This document shows, piece after piece, positions 52,786-60,107 of a DNA stretch of 64,000 nt. Each line of letters opens with the position of its first letter. Positions within the stretch are counted from its first letter, which is position 1. Source of the DNA: Amycolatopsis camponoti. GTDB taxonomy: Bacteria > Actinomycetota > Actinomycetes > Mycobacteriales > Pseudonocardiaceae. The stretch spans positions 2,058,501 to 2,122,500 of the forward strand of contig NZ_CABVGP010000002.1 in the NCBI RefSeq assembly GCF_902497555.1. Reading direction: 5' to 3'. Below the pieces are notes generated by a model that saw nothing but the letters and a program-made list of their open reading frames with translations, did not search any database and was not told the origin of the DNA. Made by a program: the position numbers and the translations under genes.

Positions 52786-53247
52786 CTATTCGGCGTTGAC
52801 CGGCTTCCCGGTCTCCCGCGCTTCCTGGGCTCCCCGCACCGCGAGCCGGTCGGCGCGCTCGTTCTCCGGGTGTCCCGCGTGGCCCTTGACCCACAGCCAT
52901 TCGACCTCGTGGAGACTCGCCGCCGCGTCCAGGCGCTGCCACAGGTCCGCGTTCTTCACCGGCTGGCGCGCCGCCGTCTGCCAGCCGTTGCTCTTCCAGC
53001 GGGGCAGCCACTGCATGATCCCGTTGCGCACGTACGTGCTGTCCGTGAACACGCGGACTTGCGATGGCCGGGTCAGGCTCTCCAGCGCCCGGATCGGCGC
53101 CGTCAGCTCCATCCGGTTGTTCGTCGTCGGCGTGGCTTCGCCGCCGTAGAGCTCACGCTCGTGCCGCCCGTAGCGGAGGACCGCGCCCCAGCCGCCTGGT
53201 CCCGGGTTCCCGCTGCACGCGCCGTCGGTGAAGATCTCCACGTCCAC
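52786..53247 (-). CDS. rnhA: Ribonuclease HI
   Basis: This 153-residue protein has all four carboxylates of RNase HI: Asp8 ([14 protein letters not shown]), Glu47 (NNRMEL), Asp69 (FTDSTY) and Asp133 (ERADRLA), plus the flexible-loop His123 in VKGHAGH. It cuts the RNA strand of RNA-DNA hybrids. The GTG start at 53247 follows a TAGGGT -10 box by 6 nt and has no SD. Confidence 0.95.
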   Translation of the reverse strand: MDVEIFTDGACSGNPGPGGWGAVLRYGRHERELYGGEATPTTNNRMELTAPIRALESLTRPSQVRVFTDSTYVRNGIMQWLPRWKSNGWQTAARQPVKNADLWQRLDAAASLHEVEWLWVKGHAGHPENERADRLAVRGAQEARETGKPVNAE

Positions 53248-53253
53248 GCGGTG

Positions 53254-53259
53254 ACCCTA
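53254..53259 (-). promoter_or_regulatory. rnhA leaderless -10 box (TAGGGT)
   Basis: On the minus strand TAGGGT ends 6 nt before the rnhA GTG start at 53247. Confidence 0.5.
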
Positions 53260-53423
53260 TCGGTCCCGGCCCTCGCCCCGGCCCGCCACGCCCGGTTACC
53301 GATCCGGCCAGAAGTAGGCCGGCCCTCGAGCGGTACGTGCCCTTGCCACGACAGCCATCCGGCCGTGACTGTGGTCGGATTGGTAACGAACGGCACAGTA
53401 CGGTGGAGATCCGGAGGGGAGCC

Positions 53424-54125
53424 ATGAGCGGGCACGACGACACGGCCGAGGGAGCGCTCCTGGCCTATCTCGCCGACGTCGATCGCGACTACCTGCTCGC
53501 CCGGGGCACCCGCCGCCGGTTCCGCGCGAACGACGTCGTCCTCATGGAGGGCGACCCGTCCGACCACGTCCACGTGCTGGTGTCCGGCTGGGTGCGCGTC
53601 TCCACGATCGTCGAGGACGGCCGCGAGGTCCTCTTCGGCCTGCGCGGCCCCGGCGAGGTGCTCGGCGACCTCGCCGCCGTCACCGGGCGGCCGCGCTCGG
53701 CGTCGGTGCGCGCGATCGAACCCTGCGTCGTCTTCCAGCTGACCGGCGCGGAGTTCGTCGACGTCCTGCACACCCGGCCCGAGATCGCCATCGCGACGAT
53801 CAAGACCGTCGCCGCCCGGCTCCGCAGCGCCGAGTCGGCCCGGGTCGACGCCGCGGCCTTCGACGTCAGCCGTCGCGTCGCGGTGGTCCTGGTCCGGCTG
53901 GCCGAGGAGCGCGGCCGGCGCGTCCCCGAGGGCGTGATCGTCGAGGGCTCGCAGGAGGACATCGGCGCGCAGATCGGCGCGGCCCGGCGTACCGTCGCGC
54001 GGGCGTTGCGCATGCTGCGGGAGCGGGGGATCGTCGAGACCGGCCGCGGCCGGATCCTCATCCGCGAGCTGCGCGTGCTGCGCGCCTTCGCCCGTTCTGA
54101 GCCAAACGGCACACACCGCCCGTGA
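53424..54125 (+). CDS. Crp/FNR family transcriptional regulator
   Basis: This 233-residue protein has a cyclic-nucleotide-binding-type beta-barrel (about 20-135; VLMEGDPSDHVHVLVSGWVRV, FGLRGPGEVLGDLAAVTGRPRSASVRA), a dimer helix and a winged helix (about 165-220: QEDIGAQIGAARRTVARALRMLRERGIV). The GEVLGDLA and RSASVRA segments line up with the cAMP phosphate-binding cassette, so binding of a cyclic nucleotide is possible. There is no Fe-S cysteine cluster. The SD is GGAGGGGA before ATG 53424. It precedes two tiny genes and a cyclase-like module on the same strand. Confidence 0.92.
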   Translation: MSGHDDTAEGALLAYLADVDRDYLLARGTRRRFRANDVVLMEGDPSDHVHVLVSGWVRVSTIVEDGREVLFGLRGPGEVLGDLAAVTGRPRSASVRAIEPCVVFQLTGAEFVDVLHTRPEIAIATIKTVAARLRSAESARVDAAAFDVSRRVAVVLVRLAEERGRRVPEGVIVEGSQEDIGAQIGAARRTVARALRMLRERGIVETGRGRILIRELRVLRAFARSEPNGTHRP

Positions 54126-54241
54126 CAGCGGACCTCTGAGCGAACCCCGCCCCGGCGCGATCCTGGGTTCCGGCCGGAAAAAGAAATCGGATGCCGACCG
54201 GCCGGATTTCCGTTTCGAGCGAGGTCGGGGAGTGCTTTGCC

Positions 54242-54409
54242 GTGAACGTCTACTGCAAGATCTTGACCCTGGTGAAATCGGTCTTCGCCGCGTTCGTGGT
54301 CGGTGCTGTCGCGGGTTTCCTGGCGGCCACCGGAAACGCGACGGAGCCGGCCGCGCCGGCGTCACACGGCTCCGCCCCGTTCTCCGCCTCGGCTTGGGTG
54401 CAGCGATGA
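54242..54409 (+). CDS. 55-residue membrane micropeptide
   Basis: Starting at GTG 54242 behind GGGGAG (8-nt spacing), this encodes VNVYCKILTLVKSVFAAF, then VVGAVAGFLAATGNA and a polar tail ending SASAWVQR. Residues 8-31 form one membrane segment or an uncleaved signal. An ATG at 54191 is in frame but has no SD. It lies between the Crp/FNR gene and the 14-codon gene. No family is recognised. The Gly/Ala pattern would allow helix packing. Confidence 0.55.
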   Translation: MNVYCKILTLVKSVFAAFVVGAVAGFLAATGNATEPAAPASHGSAPFSASAWVQR

Positions 54410-54422
54410 GGAGGTGTGTGTG

Positions 54423-54467
54423 ATGGAGAGCCACTCGATCTGGGCGCTGATCTTCGGCGCGAACTGA
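54423..54467 (+). CDS. 14-residue peptide gene, MESHSIWALIFGAN
   Basis: ATG 54423 is preceded by a strong SD, GAGGAGG, 9 nt upstream, and followed by 13 codons that all end in G or C, then TGA at 54465. The product MESHSIWALIFGAN has a polar start and a hydrophobic WALIFG core. A 14-bp terminator hairpin begins 12 nt after the stop. It is too short for normal gene finders. It could be a signal peptide hormone, a small membrane-active peptide or a leader; no modification or export gene is adjacent. Confidence 0.55.
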   Translation: MESHSIWALIFGAN

Positions 54468-54478
54468 TCCGCGCACGT

Positions 54479-54520
54479 CCCGGTCGGCCGGCTCGTGGGG
54501 GGCCGGCCGGCCGGGTATTT
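54479..54520 (+). terminator. Terminator closing the micropeptide unit
   Basis: CCCGGTCGGCCGGC (54479-54492) pairs with GCCGGCCGGCCGGG (54502-54515) with one G-U pair, followed by TATTT. It separates the micropeptides from the gene at 54617. Confidence 0.75.
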
Positions 54521-54616
54521 CCGTGAATTCCGGTGTCCGCGATCTGTCACGCCCCACGCGGAACGTTCTTGGTAATGTTGGCTGTCATTTTCACCGCGGC
54601 TCCGGAAGGGGGTGGG

Positions 54617-55582
54617 ATGCGGCCGGACAACTCCTTCCCGTTCGTGCGCGAGCTGAACGAACTGCGCCGCGGTCGCGGGCTCGACGCGGCCGACCTGCAC
54701 CAGCGGATCGGTCCCTGCCTGCGCGAGGCGTGCGGGATCACCGAGGCCGACCAGCCCTCCGCCGCCCGGCAGAAGCTCGTCCTGCGGCTCACCGAGCTGT
54801 GCGGCCGGCTCCCGGCCGACCTGCGGCTGGCCGCGCTCGCCGCGCTGGGCCTGCACGAGGAGGCCGCGGGGGAGTTCCTGGACCGGCGGATCTCGTGGCT
54901 GGCCAGCGTCCTGGACCGCGACCCGCGCACCGCGCGCCGGCGGATCGACCTCGCGTTCCGCCGGCTCGACGAGCTGCTCGGCGCGCCCCCGCCGGACCGC
55001 GACCGGCACCCGCTGGCCGGCTGGTACGCCGAGTCGACGAAGGCGGTGCTCCGGCTCGACCGCGACCCGCCGGACCTGCAGGAGGAGCGCCGGATCGTCG
55101 CGGAGGTCGACGAGCTCGACGAGCTCGTGCTCTCGTTCAGCGTCCCGGCCGAGCCGGGCAGCGACCCGGTGCCGGACATCTCCGCCGAAGTCCTGTTCGG
55201 CGGCGAGATCGTCGAAGCGCGCCAGGTTTCGGTGAGCCACGCGCAGTTCGTCATGCGGCTGCCCAGCCCGTTGCGGCTCGGTCAGCGGCACGAGTACGGG
55301 ATCCGCTTCGCGCCGCGGCGCACGTCGCTGCGGCCGTACTACGTCATGACGCCCCTGCGCCGCTGCGAAGAGTTCGCGGTGCGGGTCCGGTTCGACCGCG
55401 CGAACCCGCCGCCGCGCGTGTGGCGGCTCAACGGCGTCCCGGGCCGGGTCGTGGACGACGGCGTCGACTCCGGTGACGCGTTGACGGTCAACCGGGTCGG
55501 CGAGGTGGCGCTGGAGTTCCACGACCTGCACCAGGGGCTGAGCTACGGCCTGCAGTGGTCCTTCGACCCCCGGGAGGACTGA
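54617..55582 (+). CDS. Uncharacterised two-domain protein, partner of the cyclase-like gene
   Basis: This 321-residue protein has an all-helical N-terminal half (1-140; ELNELRRGRGLDAADLHQRI, CLREACGI, LDRDPRTARRRIDLAFRRLDEL) and a beta-rich C-terminal half (150-320). The DRDPRTARRR helix recurs in actinobacterial hypothetical proteins, but I cannot name the family. There is no signal peptide or membrane segment. The SD is GGAAGGGGG before ATG 54617. The cyclase-like gene follows after 4 nt. Regulation or recruitment of that protein is inference. Confidence 0.65.
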   Translation: MRPDNSFPFVRELNELRRGRGLDAADLHQRIGPCLREACGITEADQPSAARQKLVLRLTELCGRLPADLRLAALAALGLHEEAAGEFLDRRISWLASVLDRDPRTARRRIDLAFRRLDELLGAPPPDRDRHPLAGWYAESTKAVLRLDRDPPDLQEERRIVAEVDELDELVLSFSVPAEPGSDPVPDISAEVLFGGEIVEARQVSVSHAQFVMRLPSPLRLGQRHEYGIRFAPRRTSLRPYYVMTPLRRCEEFAVRVRFDRANPPPRVWRLNGVPGRVVDDGVDSGDALTVNRVGEVALEFHDLHQGLSYGLQWSFDPRED

Positions 55583-55586
55583 GCCC

Positions 55587-56192
55587 ATGCGCACCGTCCC
55601 GGTGGCCGCGACGGTCGTCCGGATCGGGATCGTCGCCCCCAGCCGCGGCGGCACCGCCCGCGCGGTGCACCTCGGCGCCACTCTCGACGGGGTGCTGGAC
55701 GAGGTGTTCGACCGCGTCCCGGTGCCGTACCGCACGCCGACCTGGTACCGCAGGCCGGAAGGGGACAACGCGACGCTGGTCATCCCGCCGAGCGTGCCGC
55801 TGCGGTGGGTCGCGACCGGGTTCGCCGGCGAGCTGGACGCGGCGCTGCGGCGGCGCAACCGCCACCTCAACGAGTTCGGCAGGCTGCGGCTGAGGCTGGC
55901 CGCCGACCACGGCGACGTCGTGCTGCGGCCGCCGAACTTCGGTGGCGCCGCGATCGCGCTGGCGGTCTGGCTGTGCGAGTCGGAGGTGCTGAAGACGGCG
56001 ATGGGCGCGGAGCCCGGGCGCGATCAGCTGCTGATCGTCTCCGACCGGTTCCACGCGGCGATCGACGACGTCCCGGGGTTCCGGCGCGTCGTCGTCCCCG
56101 CCGGCGGCGAGCGCGAAATCGCGTGGGTGTCGACCGGTCCGGATACTGGGACGCGGAATACCGGCTCTCCCGACGGGTTGGCACCGTCGTAG
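55587..56192 (+). CDS. Degenerate class III nucleotide cyclase-like protein (inferred)
   Basis: This 201-residue protein follows the class III cyclase pattern in order: an N-terminal strand VVRIGIVAPSRGG where active enzymes have DxxGxS/T, GDNATLVIPPSVP (like GDGxL), a helix LDAALRRRNRHLNEFGRLRLRLAADHGDV (like VRIxxHxGxV), GGAAIALAVWLCES (like GxxVNxAARL) and LLIVSDRFHAAI near 150-160. The first metal-binding Asp is missing, so activity is doubtful or the chemistry differs. It is coupled to the upstream gene with a 4-nt gap and lies 1.5 kb from a Crp/FNR gene. Confidence 0.45.
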   Translation: MRTVPVAATVVRIGIVAPSRGGTARAVHLGATLDGVLDEVFDRVPVPYRTPTWYRRPEGDNATLVIPPSVPLRWVATGFAGELDAALRRRNRHLNEFGRLRLRLAADHGDVVLRPPNFGGAAIALAVWLCESEVLKTAMGAEPGRDQLLIVSDRFHAAIDDVPGFRRVVVPAGGEREIAWVSTGPDTGTRNTGSPDGLAPS

Positions 56193-56211
56193 CCGAGGAG
56201 AAGGGCCCGCG

Positions 56212-56994
56212 ATGAGCACGTTCACGAGCGAGTGGCAGGACTGGAAGACCCACCGCGAGGAGGACCTCGCGGCACCCCACGGCTGGCTGGCGCTGGTGTC
56301 GCTCGACTGGCTGACCGACGCCCCGCGTGAGTACCCGGGCATCCCGGGCCGCTGGTGGCAGGACGCCGAGGCGGCGTACGTCGACCCGGCCGGAGCGGCC
56401 CTCGCGCACGAGGGTTCGCCGATCACGGAGACCCGCCGGTTCGAGCTGGTCAACAGCGGTGCGGGCACGCGCGTGCTGGCCGGCGACGTCGAGATCGAGG
56501 TCGCCCGCCGTTCGGGGTACCTGATCCGCGTGCACGACCCGAAGGCCGAGGTCCTGCGCGAGTTCCACGGCGTCCCGGCGTACGAGCCGTCGCCGTCCTG
56601 GGTGGTCACGGGCCGTTTCGAGCCGTTCGACGAGCCGCGGCCCACGACGGTCGGTGCGGTGGTGGAGGGCCTCAGCCACGTCTACACGGCGCCGGGCCTG
56701 GTCCACTTCTCCGTCGGGGGAGCGCCGCACACGCTGACCGCGTTCAACGGCAAGGACGGGGGGTTCAGCATCCTGTTCACGGACGAGACGAGCGGCGTCA
56801 CGACGTACGCGGCGAACCGCTCGCTGCCGGTCGGCGCGCCCGCCCCGGACGGGACGGTGACCCTGGACTTCAACCGGGCGGTGAACCTGCCGTGCGCGTT
56901 CACGGACTTCGCGACGTGCCCCCTGCCGCCGGCGGGCAACCACCTGCCGTTCGCGGTGGAGGCGGGGGAGAAGATCCCGTACGAGCGTGGGTGA
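56212..56994 (+). CDS. DUF1684 family protein
   Basis: This 260-residue protein has the family's N-terminal W-rich segment (DWKTHREEDLAAPHGWLALVSLDWL), the conserved FNGKDGGFSILFTDETSG region and the C-terminal DFNRAVNLPCAFTDFATCPLPPAGNHLPFAVEAGEK, where a zinc site is often proposed from Cys and His. No signal peptide is present. Its role is unknown. It begins 20 bp after the cyclase-like gene with SD GAGGAG. Confidence 0.88.
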   Translation: MSTFTSEWQDWKTHREEDLAAPHGWLALVSLDWLTDAPREYPGIPGRWWQDAEAAYVDPAGAALAHEGSPITETRRFELVNSGAGTRVLAGDVEIEVARRSGYLIRVHDPKAEVLREFHGVPAYEPSPSWVVTGRFEPFDEPRPTTVGAVVEGLSHVYTAPGLVHFSVGGAPHTLTAFNGKDGGFSILFTDETSGVTTYAANRSLPVGAPAPDGTVTLDFNRAVNLPCAFTDFATCPLPPAGNHLPFAVEAGEKIPYERG

Positions 56995-57009
56995 CTCCCC
57001 CGCTGTCCC

Positions 57010-57492
57010 CTAGTGGGCCACGTCGATGACGACGCGGTTGGGCCCGGTGAGCGTGAAGACGTTCACCGCGGTCCGCGACCGCACGCCGAGCCCGATGGTC
57101 AGCTCCGCTTCGAAGTCCCCGGTGACGGCGACGGCCATGACGTTCGAGAGGTTCCGCGTCCGGAACTTCTGCGGCCCGGTGTAGGTGGGGTTCCCGGCAT
57201 CGTCGTGCGCGGCGGCGTGCGACACGGCGACGTTGACGAAGTACTGCCCGGTGAGCCACACGATGTCCCCGGTGGGGTCGGCGGTGAGCTCGTCGACGAG
57301 CTGGTAGCTGACGGTGGGGGTGCCGCCGGGGCCGAGGTCGAGCACGACCCGGTCGAAGGTGGGGTTGTTCCCGGTCCGGATGGTGGTGAGGGTGGGAACG
57401 CTGTTGACGGCCTGAGCTGGCGCGGCGGCGGCCACGCTCGCCGCGAGCAGCAGGGTGATGGCGAGAAGGGCGCGTCTGACGGGTCTGGACAT
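57010..57492 (-). CDS. Secreted AMIN-like domain protein
   Basis: This 160-residue protein has a Sec signal peptide (MSRPVRRALLAITLLLAASVAAAAPAQA, cleavage near 28). The mature part is one beta-sandwich with the features of the actinobacterial AMIN-like domain: FDRVVLDLGPGGTPTVSYQLVDEL and GVRSRTAVNVFTLTGPNRVVIDV. Such domains bind cell-wall polymers in amidases and secretins; here there is no catalytic domain. It is convergent with the DUF1684 gene. Confidence 0.85.
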   Translation of the reverse strand: MSRPVRRALLAITLLLAASVAAAAPAQAVNSVPTLTTIRTGNNPTFDRVVLDLGPGGTPTVSYQLVDELTADPTGDIVWLTGQYFVNVAVSHAAAHDDAGNPTYTGPQKFRTRNLSNVMAVAVTGDFEAELTIGLGVRSRTAVNVFTLTGPNRVVIDVAH

Positions 57493-57585
57493 GGTGGACC
57501 TCCTGGGTGAACCGGTGGAAGTCCCAGCGCTGGGTTCTCAGGAGACGTCCGGTTCGTCCGGGAGTTGCGCCGGAGTCCCTTATCG

Positions 57586-58884
57586 TTACCCGGCTGCTCC
57601 GGACGTGTCGGGGGTCGGCTTCTCGCCGGGGTCCGGTGCCGTGGCCGCGAGTTCCTCGAGCAGCGCCGGGACTTCGGCCGGAACGCTGAAGTACGAAGCC
57701 TTCACCCCGTCGGGGTAGCGGGCGACGAAGACCGGCGCGACGCGGGCCGGAACCGTGCCGTCCCCTTGCAGCGCCGCCGTCAGGCGGCGGAAGGGCCGGG
57801 TGAAGCCGCGCAGCATCCGGTCGTCCGCGTACTCGCCCAGCTCGTAGACCTTCTCCCGGCTCACCCGCCCGTCGCTGCCGGGAGTCGCGAGGCGGAGCGC
57901 GGCGGCTTGCACCGGAGCTTCCCGGTCGAGCTGCTCCAGAAGCGCCGACAGCGCCGGCAAGGTCCAGGGATCGGCCGGCTCTTCTTCACCGGCCTCGGCG
58001 ACCCTTCCGGCGTCGACCGGCGAAGCCCGGTCGACCTCGACCTCCAGGACGGCCGCCCGCGCGAGCAGGTCCGCCGGGCGTAGCAGGAACAGCCGTCGGC
58101 CGGTCAGTTCGTGGAACTCCAGGGCCAGCTCGGGCCGCGGGCCGACGAAGTCGGACTGCTGGCGCCACCACCAGTCTTCCTTCTCGTCGCGGGTGACGAG
58201 GAGAAGGTCTTTGCTCTTGTCCTTCGCGTACCGGGTGGCTTGGTACCAGACGAGGTAGTCGCCGGCGCCGCCTTCCGGCGTGTCGTTGTCCTGCTTGCCC
58301 GCGTCTTTGTAGCCGGGCGGTTCCTCGTTCTCGATGCGGCGGTTGGCCTCCGCGACGCACTCGGTCCACTCGTCGGCGTCCAATCGCGGTGTGATCCGTC
58401 CGGCGAGAAGCTCTTCGAGCTGTTCCAGGATCCGGTCGCCACTCCGCTCGGCATCCGCGTCCTGGAGCACCTGCTGGAGTTCGTCCTTGAGCGTGCCGAC
58501 GAAGCCGTCGACTCGCGAGGCGAGCTCGGACAGCTCGTCGTCGACTACGCCGACCGCCTTCGCCCACACGGTCAAGGCGTCGCAGATGGCCCGGCCCGAC
58601 TTGGCGAGGGCGTCCGTGGCCGCCTTGGTCGCACCGCGAGGACTGCCTTGGGAACGTTGCCGGTGTCGCCAGAACTCGCGAAGGGCCTGATGCGGCACGA
58701 CGAGCCGCTCGTCCAGGCTCTTCAGGGTGTTGATGAGGTCCTGTGACGTCTGGGGCCGGAACCGGTAGAGATCGAGGAGGACGTTCGCGTCGACGGCGAC
58801 GACCGCCTCGCGGAGGGCGGTGTCGATCTCCTCCGACGAAGCGATCTTGAACCCGGCGAATTCCCCGTCGTACAGCCCGCTCAT
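57586..58884 (-). CDS. PIN-like nuclease-domain protein (PIN_8/DUF4935 type)
   Basis: This 432-residue protein has an N-terminal PIN-like domain with Asp32 in VAVDANVLLDLY, a long helical insert (about 90-180) and a second acidic motif GAGDYLVWYQATRYAKDKSKDLLLVTRDEKEDWWW (about 200-240). That split pattern matches the PIN_8-type domain, which is frequent in phage-defence and toxin genes. The last 150 residues are helical with no known motif. No antitoxin gene is adjacent. ATG 58884 starts the gene. Confidence 0.85.
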   Translation of the reverse strand: MSGLYDGEFAGFKIASSEEIDTALREAVVAVDANVLLDLYRFRPQTSQDLINTLKSLDERLVVPHQALREFWRHRQRSQGSPRGATKAATDALAKSGRAICDALTVWAKAVGVVDDELSELASRVDGFVGTLKDELQQVLQDADAERSGDRILEQLEELLAGRITPRLDADEWTECVAEANRRIENEEPPGYKDAGKQDNDTPEGGAGDYLVWYQATRYAKDKSKDLLLVTRDEKEDWWWRQQSDFVGPRPELALEFHELTGRRLFLLRPADLLARAAVLEVEVDRASPVDAGRVAEAGEEEPADPWTLPALSALLEQLDREAPVQAAALRLATPGSDGRVSREKVYELGEYADDRMLRGFTRPFRRLTAALQGDGTVPARVAPVFVARYPDGVKASYFSVPAEVPALLEELAATAPDPGEKPTPDTSGAAG

Positions 58885-58977
58885 GGGAAGACTCTGCTCG
58901 ACGGGGAACCGCGCGAGGAAGCGATCGCGGCCAGCACCACCTGGTTGGAGCAGGTGTCACCGACCGCGTTCGCGCCG

Positions 58978-59130
58978 CTACTTCCAGTGGCCGCCGTGTT
59001 CGTTGCACACGAGGCCCGTGGACGAGCACTTGCTGCACGTCAGCTTGTCGCCCAGCAGGCTGCGGGTCCGTCCGCCGTTGCAGGCGGAGCAGTCGTGCAG
59101 CGGCCGGTGGCACTTGCGGCAATCGGACAT
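58978..59130 (-). CDS. 50-residue zinc-ribbon-like protein
   Basis: ATG 59130 with SD AAGGAG begins a 50-codon gene. The product has seven cysteines in CxxC-type spacings: Cys4-x2-Cys7, Cys14-x2-Cys17, Cys32-x2-Cys35 and Cys42, plus His8, His12, His45 and His48. Two zinc sites are likely. The CNGGR and CSKCSSTGLVC segments resemble DnaJ-type CxxCxGxG modules. The function is unknown. It lies 93 bp upstream of the PIN-like gene on the same strand and could be co-transcribed with it. Confidence 0.7.
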   Translation of the reverse strand: MSDCRKCHRPLHDCSACNGGRTRSLLGDKLTCSKCSSTGLVCNEHGGHWK

Positions 59131-59263
59131 GAGTCACTCCTTGGTCGGCTGGCCCGTTTCGCGGGTTCGGCTTCGGTCCAGGACACGGTCGGTGTTCTCG
59201 GGCGTCCTGTTACGGCGCGGCCGGATTCCGGGGCCGGTCAAGGGAAGCGGGCAGCGACGGCGC

Positions 59264-59307
59264 GCAAAAAGCAAACGGGGCCGCCTGAAGGAGCACAGGC
59301 AGCCCCG
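59264..59307 (-). terminator. Terminator of the MBL-fold gene
   Basis: On the minus strand, CGGGGCTGCCTG pairs with CAGGCGGCCCCG (one mismatch, 8-nt loop), followed by TTTGCTTTTTG. It begins 12 nt after the MBL stop. Confidence 0.75.
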
Positions 59308-59319
59308 ATCGGAGGAAAT

Positions 59320-59997
59320 TCACCAGCCGCGTTCGCGCCATTCGCCGAGCTTCGGACGCTCCGCGCCCAACGTCGAGTCATCCCCGTGGCCCGGGTAGAA
59401 CCACGTCTCGTCCGGCAGCTCGTCGAAGATCCGCGACGACACGTCGTCCAGCAACGACGAGAAGTCCTCCGGCGACGTGGTCCGCCCGATACCGCCCGGG
59501 AACAGCGAGTCCCCGGTGAACAGGTGCGGGTGCCCCGACGGATCGCGGTACAGCAAAGCGATCGACCCCGGTGTGTGCCCCCTCAAATGGATCACCGAAA
59601 GAGTGACCTGCCCCACCGACAGCGTGTCTCCGTGCTCGACCAGGAAGTCCGGCGGCACCGGCAACGGCGAAGCGTCCAGAGGGTGCGCCGCCGTGTTGGC
59701 TCCGTTGGCCCCCGCCACCGCGCCCAGTGCCTGCCAGTGGTCCTGGTGCTGGTGGGTGGTGACGACCGTCTTCAACGCCGGGCGGTCGGGGCCGTGGCCG
59801 ATCAGGTCCGAGATGCGGTCCGGGTCGTTCGCCGCGTCGATGAGCAGGGCCTCGTTGTCCGCCCGGCACACCAGCAGGTACGCGTTGTTGTCCATCGGGC
59901 CGACGGACAGCTTGGTGATGGTCAGCGCGTCCAGGGTGCGCCGGGAGGCGTCGCCGCCCGGGTCGACGTGCCCCGTGTAGGTCTCCACGATGTTCAC
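59320..59997 (-). CDS. MBL-fold metallo-hydrolase (glyoxalase II-like)
   Basis: This 225-residue protein has the metal motif THQHQDHW (HxHxDH, near 80-87), a further His in HLRGHTPGS, Asp in FTGDSLFPGG and a final His in YPGHGDD, a complete two-metal site. Probable action is thioester hydrolysis; the substrate is unknown. A homologue lies next to uvrA in mycobacteria, so this is conserved synteny. The start is GTG 59997, 7 nt after a TACCGT -10 box. Confidence 0.9.
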   Translation of the reverse strand: MNIVETYTGHVDPGGDASRRTLDALTITKLSVGPMDNNAYLLVCRADNEALLIDAANDPDRISDLIGHGPDRPALKTVVTTHQHQDHWQALGAVAGANGANTAAHPLDASPLPVPPDFLVEHGDTLSVGQVTLSVIHLRGHTPGSIALLYRDPSGHPHLFTGDSLFPGGIGRTTSPEDFSSLLDDVSSRIFDELPDETWFYPGHGDDSTLGAERPKLGEWRERGW

Positions 59998-60004
59998 CTG
60001 GCAC

Positions 60005-60010
60005 ACGGTA
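60005..60010 (-). promoter_or_regulatory. MBL gene leaderless -10 box (TACCGT)
   Basis: On the minus strand TACCGT ends 7 nt before the GTG at 59997. Confidence 0.5.
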
Positions 60011-60107
60011 GTCGTTTCGCTCCAACCGGTTCCACCCGCACAAGCGCGCGGCCGCCCCGCCACGTAGGCTCACGGCGACCCCCAGCCCAGCCGACCTCAG
60101 GACGACC

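Noticed and set aside
54406..54423. Mini-gene ATGAGGAGGTGTGTGTGA (MRRCV) linking the two micropeptides
   Set aside because: The apparent codons are the Shine-Dalgarno sequence of the 14-codon gene, so the overlap is more likely incidental.
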